Shown here piece by piece: positions 54,202 through 63,639 of a stretch of 64,000 nucleotides of DNA (positions are counted from its first letter, which is position 1; every line of letters begins with the position of its first letter). The DNA comes from VAZQ01 sp963758945 (lineage in GTDB: Bacteria > Pseudomonadota > Alphaproteobacteria > Rhizobiales > Xanthobacteraceae): the NCBI GenBank assembly GCA_963758945.1, contig CAVWXY010000003.1, forward strand, positions 94,910 to 158,909, in the 5' to 3' direction. Both the position numbers and the translations under genes were made by a program. Below the pieces are notes generated by a model. That model saw only the letters and a list, made by a program, of their open reading frames with translations, was not told the DNA's origin and did not search any database.

Positions 54202-55642
54202 CTAAGCCGCTTCCGCCGCGAGCTTCTTGCCCTTCTCCACCGCCTGCTCGATGGTGCCCACCATGTAGAAGGCCGCCTCCGGCAGGTAGTCGTATTTTCC
54301 TTCGCACAAGCCCTTGAAGCCGCGGATGGTGTCGGCGAGCTCGACAAATACGCCCGGCGTGCCCGTAAACACCTCGGCGACGTGGAAGGGCTGCGAGAGG
54401 TAGCGCTCGATCTTGCGCGCGCGCGCCACCGTGATCTTGTCCTCTTCCGAAAGCTCGTCCATGCCGAGGATGGCGATGATGTCCTGGAGCGCCTTGTAGC
54501 GCTGCAGGATCTGCTGCACCTGGCGCGCAACGGCGTAGTGCTCCTCGCCGACGATCATCGGCGAGAGCATGCGCGAGGTCGAGTTCGAGCGGGTCGACGG
54601 CGGGATAGATGCCCTTCTCCGCGATCGAGCGCGACAGCACCGTGGTGGCGTCGAGATGCGCGAACGAGGTCGCCGGCGCCGGGTCGGTGAGGTCGTCGGC
54701 CGGCACGTAGATCGCCTGCACCGAGGTGATCGAGCCCTTGGTCGTCGTCGTGATGCGCTCCTGCAGCGCGCCCATGTCGGTCGCCAGGGTGGGCTGATAG
54801 CCCACGGCGGAGGGAATGCGGCCGAGCAGCGCCGACACTTCCGAGCCGGCTTGCGTGAAGCGGAAGATGTTGTCCACGAAGAACAGCACGTCCTGGCCCT
54901 GGTCGCGGAAATATTCGGCAACGGTGAGGCCGGAGAGGCCGACGCGGGCGCGCGCCCCCGGCGGCTCGTTCATCTGGCCGTAGACCAGTGCGCATTTGGA
55001 GCCAGCGGCGGAGCCGTTGTTTTTTTTCGGGTCCTTGTTCACCCCGGATTCGATGAACTCGTAGTAGAGGTCGTTGCCCTCGCGGGTGCGCTCGCCGACG
55101 CCGGCGAACACGGAATAGCCGCCGTGAGCCTTGGCGATGTTGTTGATGAGCTCCTGGATGATCACGGTCTTGCCGACGCCGGCGCCACCGAACAGGCCGA
55201 CCTTGCCACCCTTGGCGTAGGGCGCGAGCAGATCGACGACCTTGATGCCGGTGACCAGGATTTCCGCTTCGGTCGACTGCTCGGTGTAGAGCGGCGCCGG
55301 CTGATGGATCGGTCGCCGCTCCTGGTACGGCACCGGGCCGGCCTCGTCGACCGGATCGCCGACGACGTTCATGATGCGGCCGAGGGTCCCGTCACCGACC
55401 GGCACCGCGATCGGCTGGCCGGTGTCGGCGACCTCCTGACCGCGTACCAGGCCTTCGCTGGTGTCCATGGCTATCGTGCGCACGGTCGATTCGCCCAGAT
55501 GCTGCGCGACCTCGAGCACCAGGCGGTTGCCCTGGTTCGTGGTCTCGAGCGCGTTGAGGATCGCCGGCAGGTGCCCCCCTTCGAACTGCACGTCGACGAC
55601 GGCGCCGATGACTTGGGTGATGCGTCCGACTGGATTGGCCAT
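54202..55642 (-). CDS. atpD: ATP synthase F1 subunit beta, frameshifted
   Basis: The catalytic beta subunit; 479 residues after correction. Walker A is GGAGVGKTV near residue 154, followed by VFAGVGERTREGNDLYYE; Walker B is near DVLFFVDNIFRFTQ. At 54584-54585 one extra base (CTCGAACTCG on the coding strand, expected CTCGACTCG) shifts the frame; removal gives VDPLDSTSRMLSPMIVGEEH with no gap. The rest is complete to KKLAAEAA. As the only copy of an essential gene with an otherwise perfect sequence, this is almost surely a sequencing error at a GACTC site. Confidence 0.95.
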
Positions 55643-55688
55643 GAATGGTCCTTGCTGTCTCGCAAATCTGTCGACTTGTCGCGCCGGC

Positions 55689-56564
55689 TCACACGGCTTC
55701 GGCGCCGGAAATGATCTCGATCAGCTCTTTGGTGATCATCGCCTGGCGCGTGCGGTTGTAGGTCAGCGTCTGCTTGCGGATCATTTCTCCGGCATTGCGG
55801 GTGGCATTGTCCATCGCCGTCATCTGCGCGCCGTAGAACGAGGCGGCGTTCTCCAAGAGCGCGCGGAAAATCTGCACCGAGATATTGCGCGGCAGCAGCT
55901 CGGCGAGGATTTCGTCCTCGTCGGGCTCGTATTCGTAGACCGCGCCGCCATTATCAGCGGCCTCGCCCGCGAACACCGGCGGGATGATCTGTTGCGCGGT
56001 CGGAATCTGCGCCATGACGGACCTGAACCGCGAGAAGAACAGGGTGCAGACGTCGAAGGTACCCTCTTCGTAGAGCCGCACGATCTTGTCGCCGATTCCT
56101 TCGGCATGCCCGAAACCGAGCGTGCGGACCGCGCGCAACTCGATGTGCTCGATGATTCGGCCCTGGTAGAGGCGGCGGAGTTGCTCGTAGCCCTTGCGAC
56201 CGATGCAGAAGAACTTGACCTCCTTGCCATCGGCCATCAGCGCGTTCGCGCGCTCGCGCGCGAGCCGCACGATCGCCGAGTTGAACGGGCCGCACAGACC
56301 GCGCTCGGCGGTGCAGACCACGAGCAGATGCACGCTATCGCTGCCGGTGCCGACGAGCAGCCGCGGCGCCGCGCCGAGGTCGCCGACGGCGGCGGCGATG
56401 TTGCCGAGCACCTTTCCCATGCGTTCGGCATAGGGACGCGCGGCCTCGACCGCGGCCTGGGCGCGCCGCAGCTTGGAGGCCGCCACCATCTGCATCGCCT
56501 TGGTGATCTTCTGCGTCGCCTTGGTGGCGGCGATGCGCACGCGCATGTCTTTGAGGCTGGGCAT
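55689..56564 (-). CDS. atpG: ATP synthase F1 subunit gamma
   Basis: The 291-residue rotor shaft subunit. The N-terminal helix is MPSLKDMRVRIAATKATQKI followed by TKAMQMVAASKLRRAQ; the C-terminal helix is MDNATRNAGEMIRKQTLTYN followed by RTRQAMITKELIEIISGA. These two helices form the coiled coil inside the alpha3beta3 ring. It lies 46 bases before atpD and 101 bases after atpA. Confidence 0.97.
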   Translation of the reverse strand: MPSLKDMRVRIAATKATQKITKAMQMVAASKLRRAQAAVEAARPYAERMGKVLGNIAAAVGDLGAAPRLLVGTGSDSVHLLVVCTAERGLCGPFNSAIVRLARERANALMADGKEVKFFCIGRKGYEQLRRLYQGRIIEHIELRAVRTLGFGHAEGIGDKIVRLYEEGTFDVCTLFFSRFRSVMAQIPTAQQIIPPVFAGEAADNGGAVYEYEPDEDEILAELLPRNISVQIFRALLENAASFYGAQMTAMDNATRNAGEMIRKQTLTYNRTRQAMITKELIEIISGAEAV

Positions 56565-56577
56565 CTCTGATCGGGAC

Positions 56578-56652
56578 GACGGAGGACGGACGACGGAAGG
56601 CTACGCTGCGCGTCGATCGTCGGCGTCAGTTATCCGTCGTCTGTCCTCCGTC
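56578..56652. repeat. inverted repeat between atpA and atpG
   Basis: gacggaggacggacgacgga (56578-56597) is mirrored by tccgtcgtctgtcctccgtc (56633-56652) with one mismatch and a 35-base loop. It occupies most of the 101-base gap inside the operon and would form a long hairpin in the atp mRNA. Confidence 0.7.
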
Positions 56653-56665
56653 TGCTGTCCTCTGC

Positions 56666-58194
<1,529 letters not shown>

Positions 58195-58195
<1 letters not shown>

Positions 58196-58755
58196 CAGCG
58201 GGCCTCTTTCATCGCGAGCTTGAGCGCATTGAGCTTGGTGCGCAGCGAGGAGTCGACCATGCGGGAGCCGAGCTTGACCACGAGCCCGCCGATGATCGCG
58301 GGATCGATCTTCATCCGCACCTGCACGTCCTTCTTGGTGACGGCCACGAGCGCATCCTTGATCGCCGCGAGCTGCGCCTCGCTCGGCCGGTCCGCGAGCG
58401 TTACCTCGGCGGTGACCTCGCCCTTGTGTTTGGCAACCAGTGCGCGATAGGCCCGCACCATGTCGACGGCGGCGAAGAGCCGCCGGTTCGTCCCCACCAG
58501 CTTGAGGAAGTTGGCCGCGAGCCCGTCGATTCCGGATTTGTCGAGCACGGCCGAGAGCGCACGCACCTGGTCGTCGGCAGACAGCACCGGGCTGCGCAAC
58601 AGCCGCGCGAGATCGGCGATCTCGGCCACCAGCGCGTCGAAGCGGTCGAGATTGACCTTGACCGTATCGACGGCATCCTGCTCGAGCGCAAGCTCGAACA
58701 GCGCGTTCGCGTAACGGCCCGCCATGCCCGATACGATTGCGCCTTGGCCCGTCAC
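58195..58755 (-). CDS. atpH: ATP synthase F1 subunit delta
   Basis: The 186-residue delta subunit, which ties the F1 head to the peripheral stalk. The GTG at 58755 gives VTGQGAIVSGMAGRYANALF, the length and leader usual for this order; an ATG further up (58818) would add 21 atypical residues. The helical N-domain runs to about residue 115 and the C-domain ends with IIGGLVVKLGSRMVDSSLRT. It is the first gene of atpHAGDC; the F0 genes lie elsewhere, as usual in Alphaproteobacteria. Confidence 0.95.
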
Positions 58756-59040
58756 CCTGCTGCTCTTTCGGCAATTCCGCAGGCTCGGCACCGTCGCCGA
58801 CGGTGGGCGCCAAGCCATTGAGATTCAATGGAACTTTGCATTCTCGTGAAGAGGCGCCGGCGCGCCCCGAGAGCCCACGAAAAATCGCGCGGTTCCGTAA
58901 CACACCGCAAACTGCGGTGCAACACGACGAAACGTCCGGACGGAACCCGCAGCCCGCGGGCCATGCCCTTGCGACGCCGGCCGGCGGCAATGGTACACAG
59001 GCCGTCCTCTTTCGCGTTGCGAGCCTGCCGACCGCCCGAC

Positions 59041-59967
59041 ATGCCGAACCCAACTCCGCACGACAACCCCGACGCCACCGCCCGGCTCATGCTGGTGGCG
59101 GTGAGCCTGTGCTGGGGCTTGACCTGGCCCGCCATGAAGCTTGCGCTCGATGAAATTCCGCCGTTCAGCATGCGCGTCGGCACGTCCGGGATTGCGACCC
59201 TCACCCTGTTCGCGCTCGCGCTCCTGCAGCGCCGCGATCTCAGGCCCCACAGCCCGCGCGCGGCGGCGCATCTCGTCGTGGCCGGGTGCCTGAACGTCGC
59301 GTGCTTCACGGTGCTCACCGCTTTCGCGCAACTCGCGACCACCACCTCGCGGGTGACGGTGCTGACTTACACGATGCCGATCTGGGCCGCACTGTTCGCA
59401 CGCCCCGTCCTGGGCGAGCGGCTCACGCCGATGCGCGGCGTCGGACTGCTGCTTTGCGCCGGCGGGCTGACGGTGCTGGTTTGGCCGCTCATCGGATCGA
59501 GCGACGTGACCGGCCTCGTCCTCGCCTCGACGACGGCGGTGACCTGGGCGGCCGGCACCGTCTACTTGAAATGGGCGCGGGTCAAGGCCGATCCCATGGC
59601 GATCACCGTGTGGCAGCTCCTCGTCGCGCTGGTGACCACCACCGCGGGCATGCTGTTGTTCGAAGGCTCGCTGCACCTCTGGCCCGTCCATCCGCTCGCC
59701 CTGTCGGCCCTGATTTTTTCCGGCCTCGTCGGCTCCGCCCTCGCCTTCCTGCTCTGGTTCGAGATCGTCCGGCGACTGCCGGCGACGAGCGCGTCGCTCG
59801 GCGTGCTGAGCGTTCCGGTCGTAGGTGTCGTCGCCTCCATGCTGGTGCTGGGCGAGCGGCCGAGCATTAATGATACCATCGGTTTCATGCTCATCCTCTC
59901 CGCCGCCGCCTGCGTGCTGCTGGCTCCGAGCGTACGCGCATCCGAGGCTGCTCCCATTGAACAATAG
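59041..59967 (+). CDS. DMT-superfamily exporter (EamA family)
   Basis: A 308-residue inner-membrane protein with ten hydrophobic spans in two EamA repeats: LMLVAVSLCWGLTWPAMKLA opens the first and LVLASTTAVTWAAGTVYLKW the second. Members export amino acids and other metabolites; the substrate is unknown. The ATG at 59041 lacks a clear Shine-Dalgarno, and a start further down at the first hydrophobic span cannot be excluded. It diverges from the atp operon. Confidence 0.88.
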   Translation: MPNPTPHDNPDATARLMLVAVSLCWGLTWPAMKLALDEIPPFSMRVGTSGIATLTLFALALLQRRDLRPHSPRAAAHLVVAGCLNVACFTVLTAFAQLATTTSRVTVLTYTMPIWAALFARPVLGERLTPMRGVGLLLCAGGLTVLVWPLIGSSDVTGLVLASTTAVTWAAGTVYLKWARVKADPMAITVWQLLVALVTTTAGMLLFEGSLHLWPVHPLALSALIFSGLVGSALAFLLWFEIVRRLPATSASLGVLSVPVVGVVASMLVLGERPSINDTIGFMLILSAAACVLLAPSVRASEAAPIEQ

Positions 59968-60153
59968 CTTACTGCCTGCGCAGCTCTCCTGAGATCGGCT
60001 GGGCGCTCGGACTCTGCGCGACCAGTCTGCGGTCTGGAAGGTGATGACCTCGCCATTTCTGAAAATCACCACGCCGCGCGCAGATCGCCCCGCAGGCGCC
60101 ACCACTGGCGACCGTATACCGCTTGGCGAAGATCCGATCGGTCGATCAACAAC

Positions 60154-60182
60154 TTGCGCGAGTATATATGCTGTGATACAAT
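60154..60182 (+). promoter_or_regulatory. promoter of the interrupted GTPase gene
   Basis: TTGCGC (60154-60159) and TACAAT (60177-60182) are 17 bases apart. The -10 box runs into a perfect 10-bp palindrome ATTAGCTAAT (60181-60190), a possible operator. The region is AT-rich compared with its surroundings. The GTG start is 33 bases further on. Confidence 0.55.
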
Positions 60183-60476
60183 TAGCTAATTCGCAACCAC
60201 CGACGGGGTGGCAAGGTGACGGACATGCCGACCAATGCATCGCAACGAAGCATGGGTCCCGACGGCTCGCATCCTGCGCAACATTTCCCTCCCAAGGATC
60301 AACGAGGAGATACATCGTACAATCCCCCGAAGATCGTGGATGGCGAGCTAGTGTTCGACGTTTTCGCGCTGGGCACCCGCGGAGCGGGAAAGACCGTGTT
60401 CTTGTCCGCACTCTACCATCAGCTCGCGGTGCAAGATAATAAGACCTGGCCTGCACCCGTTTTGGATGACACCCGG

Positions 60477-61343
60477 TTAAGCGAATCCCGCCTCTCGTTC
60501 GAACTCCATAGGGCTCAGATAGCCGATCGTCGAGTGTCTGCGTTTAGAGTTGTAGAAGCGCTCGATATAGTCAAACACGTCTGCCTTTGCTTCATTGCGC
60601 GTCCTGTACGTTTTGTTGCTGGTTCGCTCGGTCTTCAGCGACGAGAAGAAGCTCTCCATCGCGGCGTTGTCCCACACGTTGCCTGATCGGCTCATCGAAC
60701 AGACGACGCCGCTGTCGGCCATCAGCCGCTGGAACTGCTCGCTGGTGTACTGGCTGCCGCGATCGGAGTGATGCAGCAGCGCATCGGGCTTTCCGCGACG
60801 CCAGATCGCCATCACCAGCGCATCGGTGACGAGCTGCGCTGTCATAGCGGCGCTCATCGACCAGCCCACCACACGCCGGGAGAAGAGGTCGATGACGGCG
60901 GCCACATAGAGCCAGCCTTCCGCTGTCCAGACATACGTGAAGTCAGCGATCCATTTGCGGTTTGGAGCGGCGGCTTCAAAGCTGCGGTCTAGCACGTTCG
61001 GAGCGACGGCGCCCGCCTGCCGCTCACCCAGATCGGGCGGCAGGCGGCGCCGGCGCGGACGCGCTTTGAGGGCCTGTAGTCGCATCAATCGCTCGATCCG
61101 GTGTAGACCGCACGACAGCCCATCCGCCAGCAAGTCTCGCCACACACGCCTGGCGCCATAGGTCCGGTCGCTCGCCAGGAAGCTGGCGCGGACCTTCGCA
61201 CCAAGCTCTTCGTCGCTGCGGCTGCGCTGACTGCGCGGGCGTGTCAGCCAGGCATAGAAGCCACCCCGCGAGACACCGAGCGCCTCGCACATCCAGTCCA
61301 CGGCCCAGATCCCCCGGTGCTTCGCAATGAAGGAGAACTTCAC
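60477..61343 (-). CDS. IS3-family transposase OrfB
   Basis: The catalytic integrase-core protein, 288 residues from the GTG at 61343; it is normally made as an OrfAB fusion by -1 slippage. It starts VKFSFIAKHRGIWAVDWMCE. The HTH_21 region precedes the DDE core: D in WIADFTYVWTA, D in LHHSDRGSQYTS and E in NVWDNAAMESFFSSLK. It ends RRHSTIGYLSPMEFE, as usual. It would cut and join the IS ends. Confidence 0.93.
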   Translation of the reverse strand: MKFSFIAKHRGIWAVDWMCEALGVSRGGFYAWLTRPRSQRSRSDEELGAKVRASFLASDRTYGARRVWRDLLADGLSCGLHRIERLMRLQALKARPRRRRLPPDLGERQAGAVAPNVLDRSFEAAAPNRKWIADFTYVWTAEGWLYVAAVIDLFSRRVVGWSMSAAMTAQLVTDALVMAIWRRGKPDALLHHSDRGSQYTSEQFQRLMADSGVVCSMSRSGNVWDNAAMESFFSSLKTERTSNKTYRTRNEAKADVFDYIERFYNSKRRHSTIGYLSPMEFEREAGFA

Positions 61344-61630
61344 GTCGATTCCTTCGCGAAGTAGGCCGCGGCTTTTTTTAGTATGTCCCGCTCCGCCTTC
61401 AGCTTCGCCACTTCGCGCTTGAGCTGCGCGATCTCGAGCTGCTCGGGCTTCATCTGGCCGTGGCCAGGAAAGGCGTGCTGCGGATCCTCGGAGAACTTCT
61501 TCACCCAATCGCGCAGTTGCGACGGGTGAACGTTCAGGTCCTGCGATGCCTGCACATAGGACACGCCTCGATCCTTGATCAGGCGCACGGCCTCAAGCTT
61601 GAATTCCCGCGTGAACTTCCGTCTCTCCAT
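61340..61630 (-). CDS. IS3-family transposase OrfA
   Basis: A 96-residue DNA-binding protein. The helix-turn-helix FTREFKLEAVRLIKDRGVSY, then VQASQDLNVHPSQLRDWVKK, recognises the IS ends, and a leucine-zipper-like helix (QLEIAQLKREVAKLKAERDI) mediates dimerisation. The slippery AAAAAAAG lies just after LERDILKK-type residues near the end; -1 slippage there joins OrfA to OrfB. Without it, translation stops at 61340. Confidence 0.92.
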   Translation of the reverse strand: MERRKFTREFKLEAVRLIKDRGVSYVQASQDLNVHPSQLRDWVKKFSEDPQHAFPGHGQMKPEQLEIAQLKREVAKLKAERDILKKAAAYFAKEST

Positions 61631-62148
61631 GACCCACCTCCAGCTCCATCAAAACACCTAACTCGGTGTCTTCGGAACCGGGTGCAGGCCAACCAACAAT
61701 TTCTTCGTGGCACTTCAGTCCGAAGCCCAGAAGAAGCATTTGATCAACACGTATGACGCACTCGCAGATCCTGACGCTGTGTGGCCGCCCGGCAGCGCAA
61801 TCATCAACGAGTATGAATTTCGATGTTTCTATTTCTCGGGTGGAGATTCGATCCCTCTGTTTCGATTTAAATACCTGGACTATCCGGGTGGCTTCCTGAC
61901 CGAAGATATGGATGGTGCTGAATCGTTCGACGTACAGAAGGCGACACACAAGGCCCACTCGATCCTCGTGCTGATCGATGGGCAGAAAATTCTGCAGAGC
62001 CTGGGAGGATTTGCCGTGCGCGGGCGATCCTTGAACTCAGACTTGAATACTCTCATCCCGTTTCTACAAAAATGCGCGCATCGTCCGATTCACTTCGTAA
62101 TTACGAAGTGGGATATCCTACAAGATGAATACTCACTTAGGCAGGTAA

Positions 62149-62690
62149 TACCAAGTCCCACTGATCAGAACCCATGGGCCCATTGGCGCAAACCTATGGA
62201 CATGATGCGCCAGGGCTGATCGACGAGCCTGTTCCAGGCCGCGCAGCAATGGTCGACGAGATCGTCGTATGATTTGAACACGCGGTTTGAGAGCCAGTTT
62301 TCCCGCATGAACTGCCAGACGTTTTCGACCGGGTTAAGCTCGGGGCATTTTGGCGGCAGCAGAATGATGGTGATGTTGGCCGGGACGACGAGGCGTGTCG
62401 ACATATGCCAGCCAGCTTGGTCGACCAAGAGGATGGCGTGGGCGGCGGGCGCAACGGCCGCTGCGATTTCCGCCAGGTGCAAGTTCATCGCCTCGGTGTT
62501 GCAGGCAGGCAAGATCAGGGCTGCGCCCTTGCCCTCCTTCGGGCAGACCGCACCGAAGATGTAGGTGGAGGCAGTACGCTGGTCGCGGGGCGCGCTGGGG
62601 CGGGTGCCGCGCTTGGCCCAGCGGCGGGTGATCTTGTTCTTCTGGCCCCGGCGGAGCCCATCCTTCCGTCCCGGCCCGCACGTTCGACAC
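62149..62690 (-). mobile_element. IS630-family element, truncated
   Basis: The left end lies at about 62149, next to a TA (62147-62148), the usual IS630 target. It holds the C-terminal half of the transposase. At about 62690 the second IS3 element begins and the N-terminal half is missing from the window, either beyond 64000 or lost. The boundary is within a few bases. Confidence 0.7.
62165..62664 (-). pseudogene. IS630-family transposase, N-terminally truncated
   Basis: The readable part starts near GQKNKITRRWAKRGTRPSAP and continues AILLVDQAGWHMSTRLVVPA and LLPPKCPELNPVENVWQFMR, the second aspartate and the glutamate regions of the IS630 DDE domain, to the stop at 62165. The first catalytic aspartate region just upstream of GQKN is degraded, and everything before it is missing. 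It is not functional as it stands. Confidence 0.75.
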
Positions 62691-63639
62691 GCCGTCGCGC
62701 GGAGGGGTGGTCAAGGTCGCGCTGTTCGCGCGCCCGCAAGGGCTTGACCTTGACGGCACCGAGCACGGCGGCAGGATGGAGTGCGCCGGGGGAAGCCGCA
62801 CGCTCCCGGTGCCGCCGCTCGAACTCGACTGGCGACAGGTAGCCGAGCGACGAGTGCCGACGGCGCGGATTGTAGAAGCCTTCGATGAACGCGAAGACAG
62901 CATTGCGCGCCTCGGCCTGCGTCTTGAATCGGCTGCGAGCCAGCAACTCGCATTCCAGCGTGGCAAAGAAACTCTCGGCCATCGCATTGTCATAGGCGTC
63001 GCCCACACGCCCCATCGAAGGCCGCACACCCGTCTCACGGCAGCGGTTGCCGAACTCGATGGACGTGTACTGCGAGCCTTGGTCCGAGTGATGGATCACA
63101 CCCTTCTGTCGACGCATCGTCAGTGCCATGCTCAACGCATCGAGCACGACCGTGGTGTGCAACGTCGTCGACATCGACCAGCCGACGATACGACGGCTGA
63201 AGACATCGAGAACGACCGCCAGGTACACGAACCCAGCCCACGTTGGAATGTACGTGATATCGGCCACCCACAGCACATTCGGTGCATCCGCGGCGAACGT
63301 CCGGTCGACCAGATCTGGCGCTTGGCGATCCCTATCACGCACCGTTGTGACCGCAAACTTGCGACGGCTGATACCGGCAACGCCCGCGTCCCGCATGAGC
63401 CGTGCGACACGATTCTTGCCGACGTGAACGCCCTCCGCTGCAAGCTCCGCATGAACCCGTGCTGCGCCATAGGTTCCGCGCGACACCGCGTGGATCGTGC
63501 GCACTGTCTCGGTCAGTGCGGCGTTCGATTGCGCCCGCCGGGAGGGCGCGCGCTTCGTCCACGCATAATACCCGCTGGACGAGATGCCCAGCACACGGCA
63601 CATGGTGGCAATCGGAAATGCGGCCTGGTGCGCGATCAT
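62515..63639 (-). CDS. IS3-family transposase OrfB with read-through tail
   Basis: The integrase-core transposase, 374 residues as read. Normal parts are the HTH_21 region (FPIATMCRVLGISSSGYYAW) and the DDE core: D in LWVADITYIPTWAG, D in IHHSDQGSQYTS and E in DNAMAESFFATLE, ending RRHSSLGYLSPVEFERRHRE. About 90 further residues follow, because the frame runs through the IS end (about 62690) into IS630 sequence; this tail is probably not native. The start overlaps the orfA stop by ATGA. Confidence 0.88.
   Translation of the reverse strand: MIAHQAAFPIATMCRVLGISSSGYYAWTKRAPSRRAQSNAALTETVRTIHAVSRGTYGAARVHAELAAEGVHVGKNRVARLMRDAGVAGISRRKFAVTTVRDRDRQAPDLVDRTFAADAPNVLWVADITYIPTWAGFVYLAVVLDVFSRRIVGWSMSTTLHTTVVLDALSMALTMRRQKGVIHHSDQGSQYTSIEFGNRCRETGVRPSMGRVGDAYDNAMAESFFATLECELLARSRFKTQAEARNAVFAFIEGFYNPRRRHSSLGYLSPVEFERRHRERAASPGALHPAAVLGAVKVKPLRAREQRDLDHPSARRRVERAGRDGRMGSAGARRTRSPAAGPSAAPAPARPATSVLPPPTSSVRSARRRARAQP

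Larger units (their letters stand above)
60452..61686 (-). mobile_element. IS3-family insertion sequence, complete
   Basis: 1,235 bp. The ends are TGCACCCG...CGGGTGCA within imperfect inverted repeats of about 34 bases (from 60452 inward and 61686 inward). The 4-bp GGCC at 60448-60451 and 61687-61690 is the target duplication. It carries orfA and orfB read on the minus strand and an A7G slippery site (61373-61379) for the -1 frameshift that makes the OrfAB transposase. Both frames are intact, so it may still be active. Confidence 0.92.
60216..62148 (+). pseudogene. P-loop GTPase-like gene, split by IS3 and truncated by IS630
   Basis: From the GTG at 60216 (GGGGTGG upstream) the protein reaches the Walker A/G1 motif GTRGAGKT at residues 53-60, followed by VFLSALYHQL. 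An IS3 element sits at 60452-61686. Joining 60451 to 61691, that is removing the IS and one GGCC copy, gives TWPTNNFFVALQSEAQ in frame. Next come a G3-like DYPGG (in FRFKYLDYPGGFLTEDMDG) and a G4-like TKWD (in PIHFVITKWDILQDE). The frame is lost where the IS630 begins at about 62149, so the C-terminus is gone. The layout resembles the double-GTPase (DO-GTPase) families reported in bacterial conflict systems; that link is inference. Lower G+C than the core genes suggests an acquired gene. Confidence 0.7.

Noticed and set aside
58825..60456. 543-codon minus-strand frame over the DMT exporter and beyond
   Set aside because: Polar low-complexity content. The segment VVIFRNGEVITFQTADW near 60030-60080 looks slightly protein-like but has no continuation.
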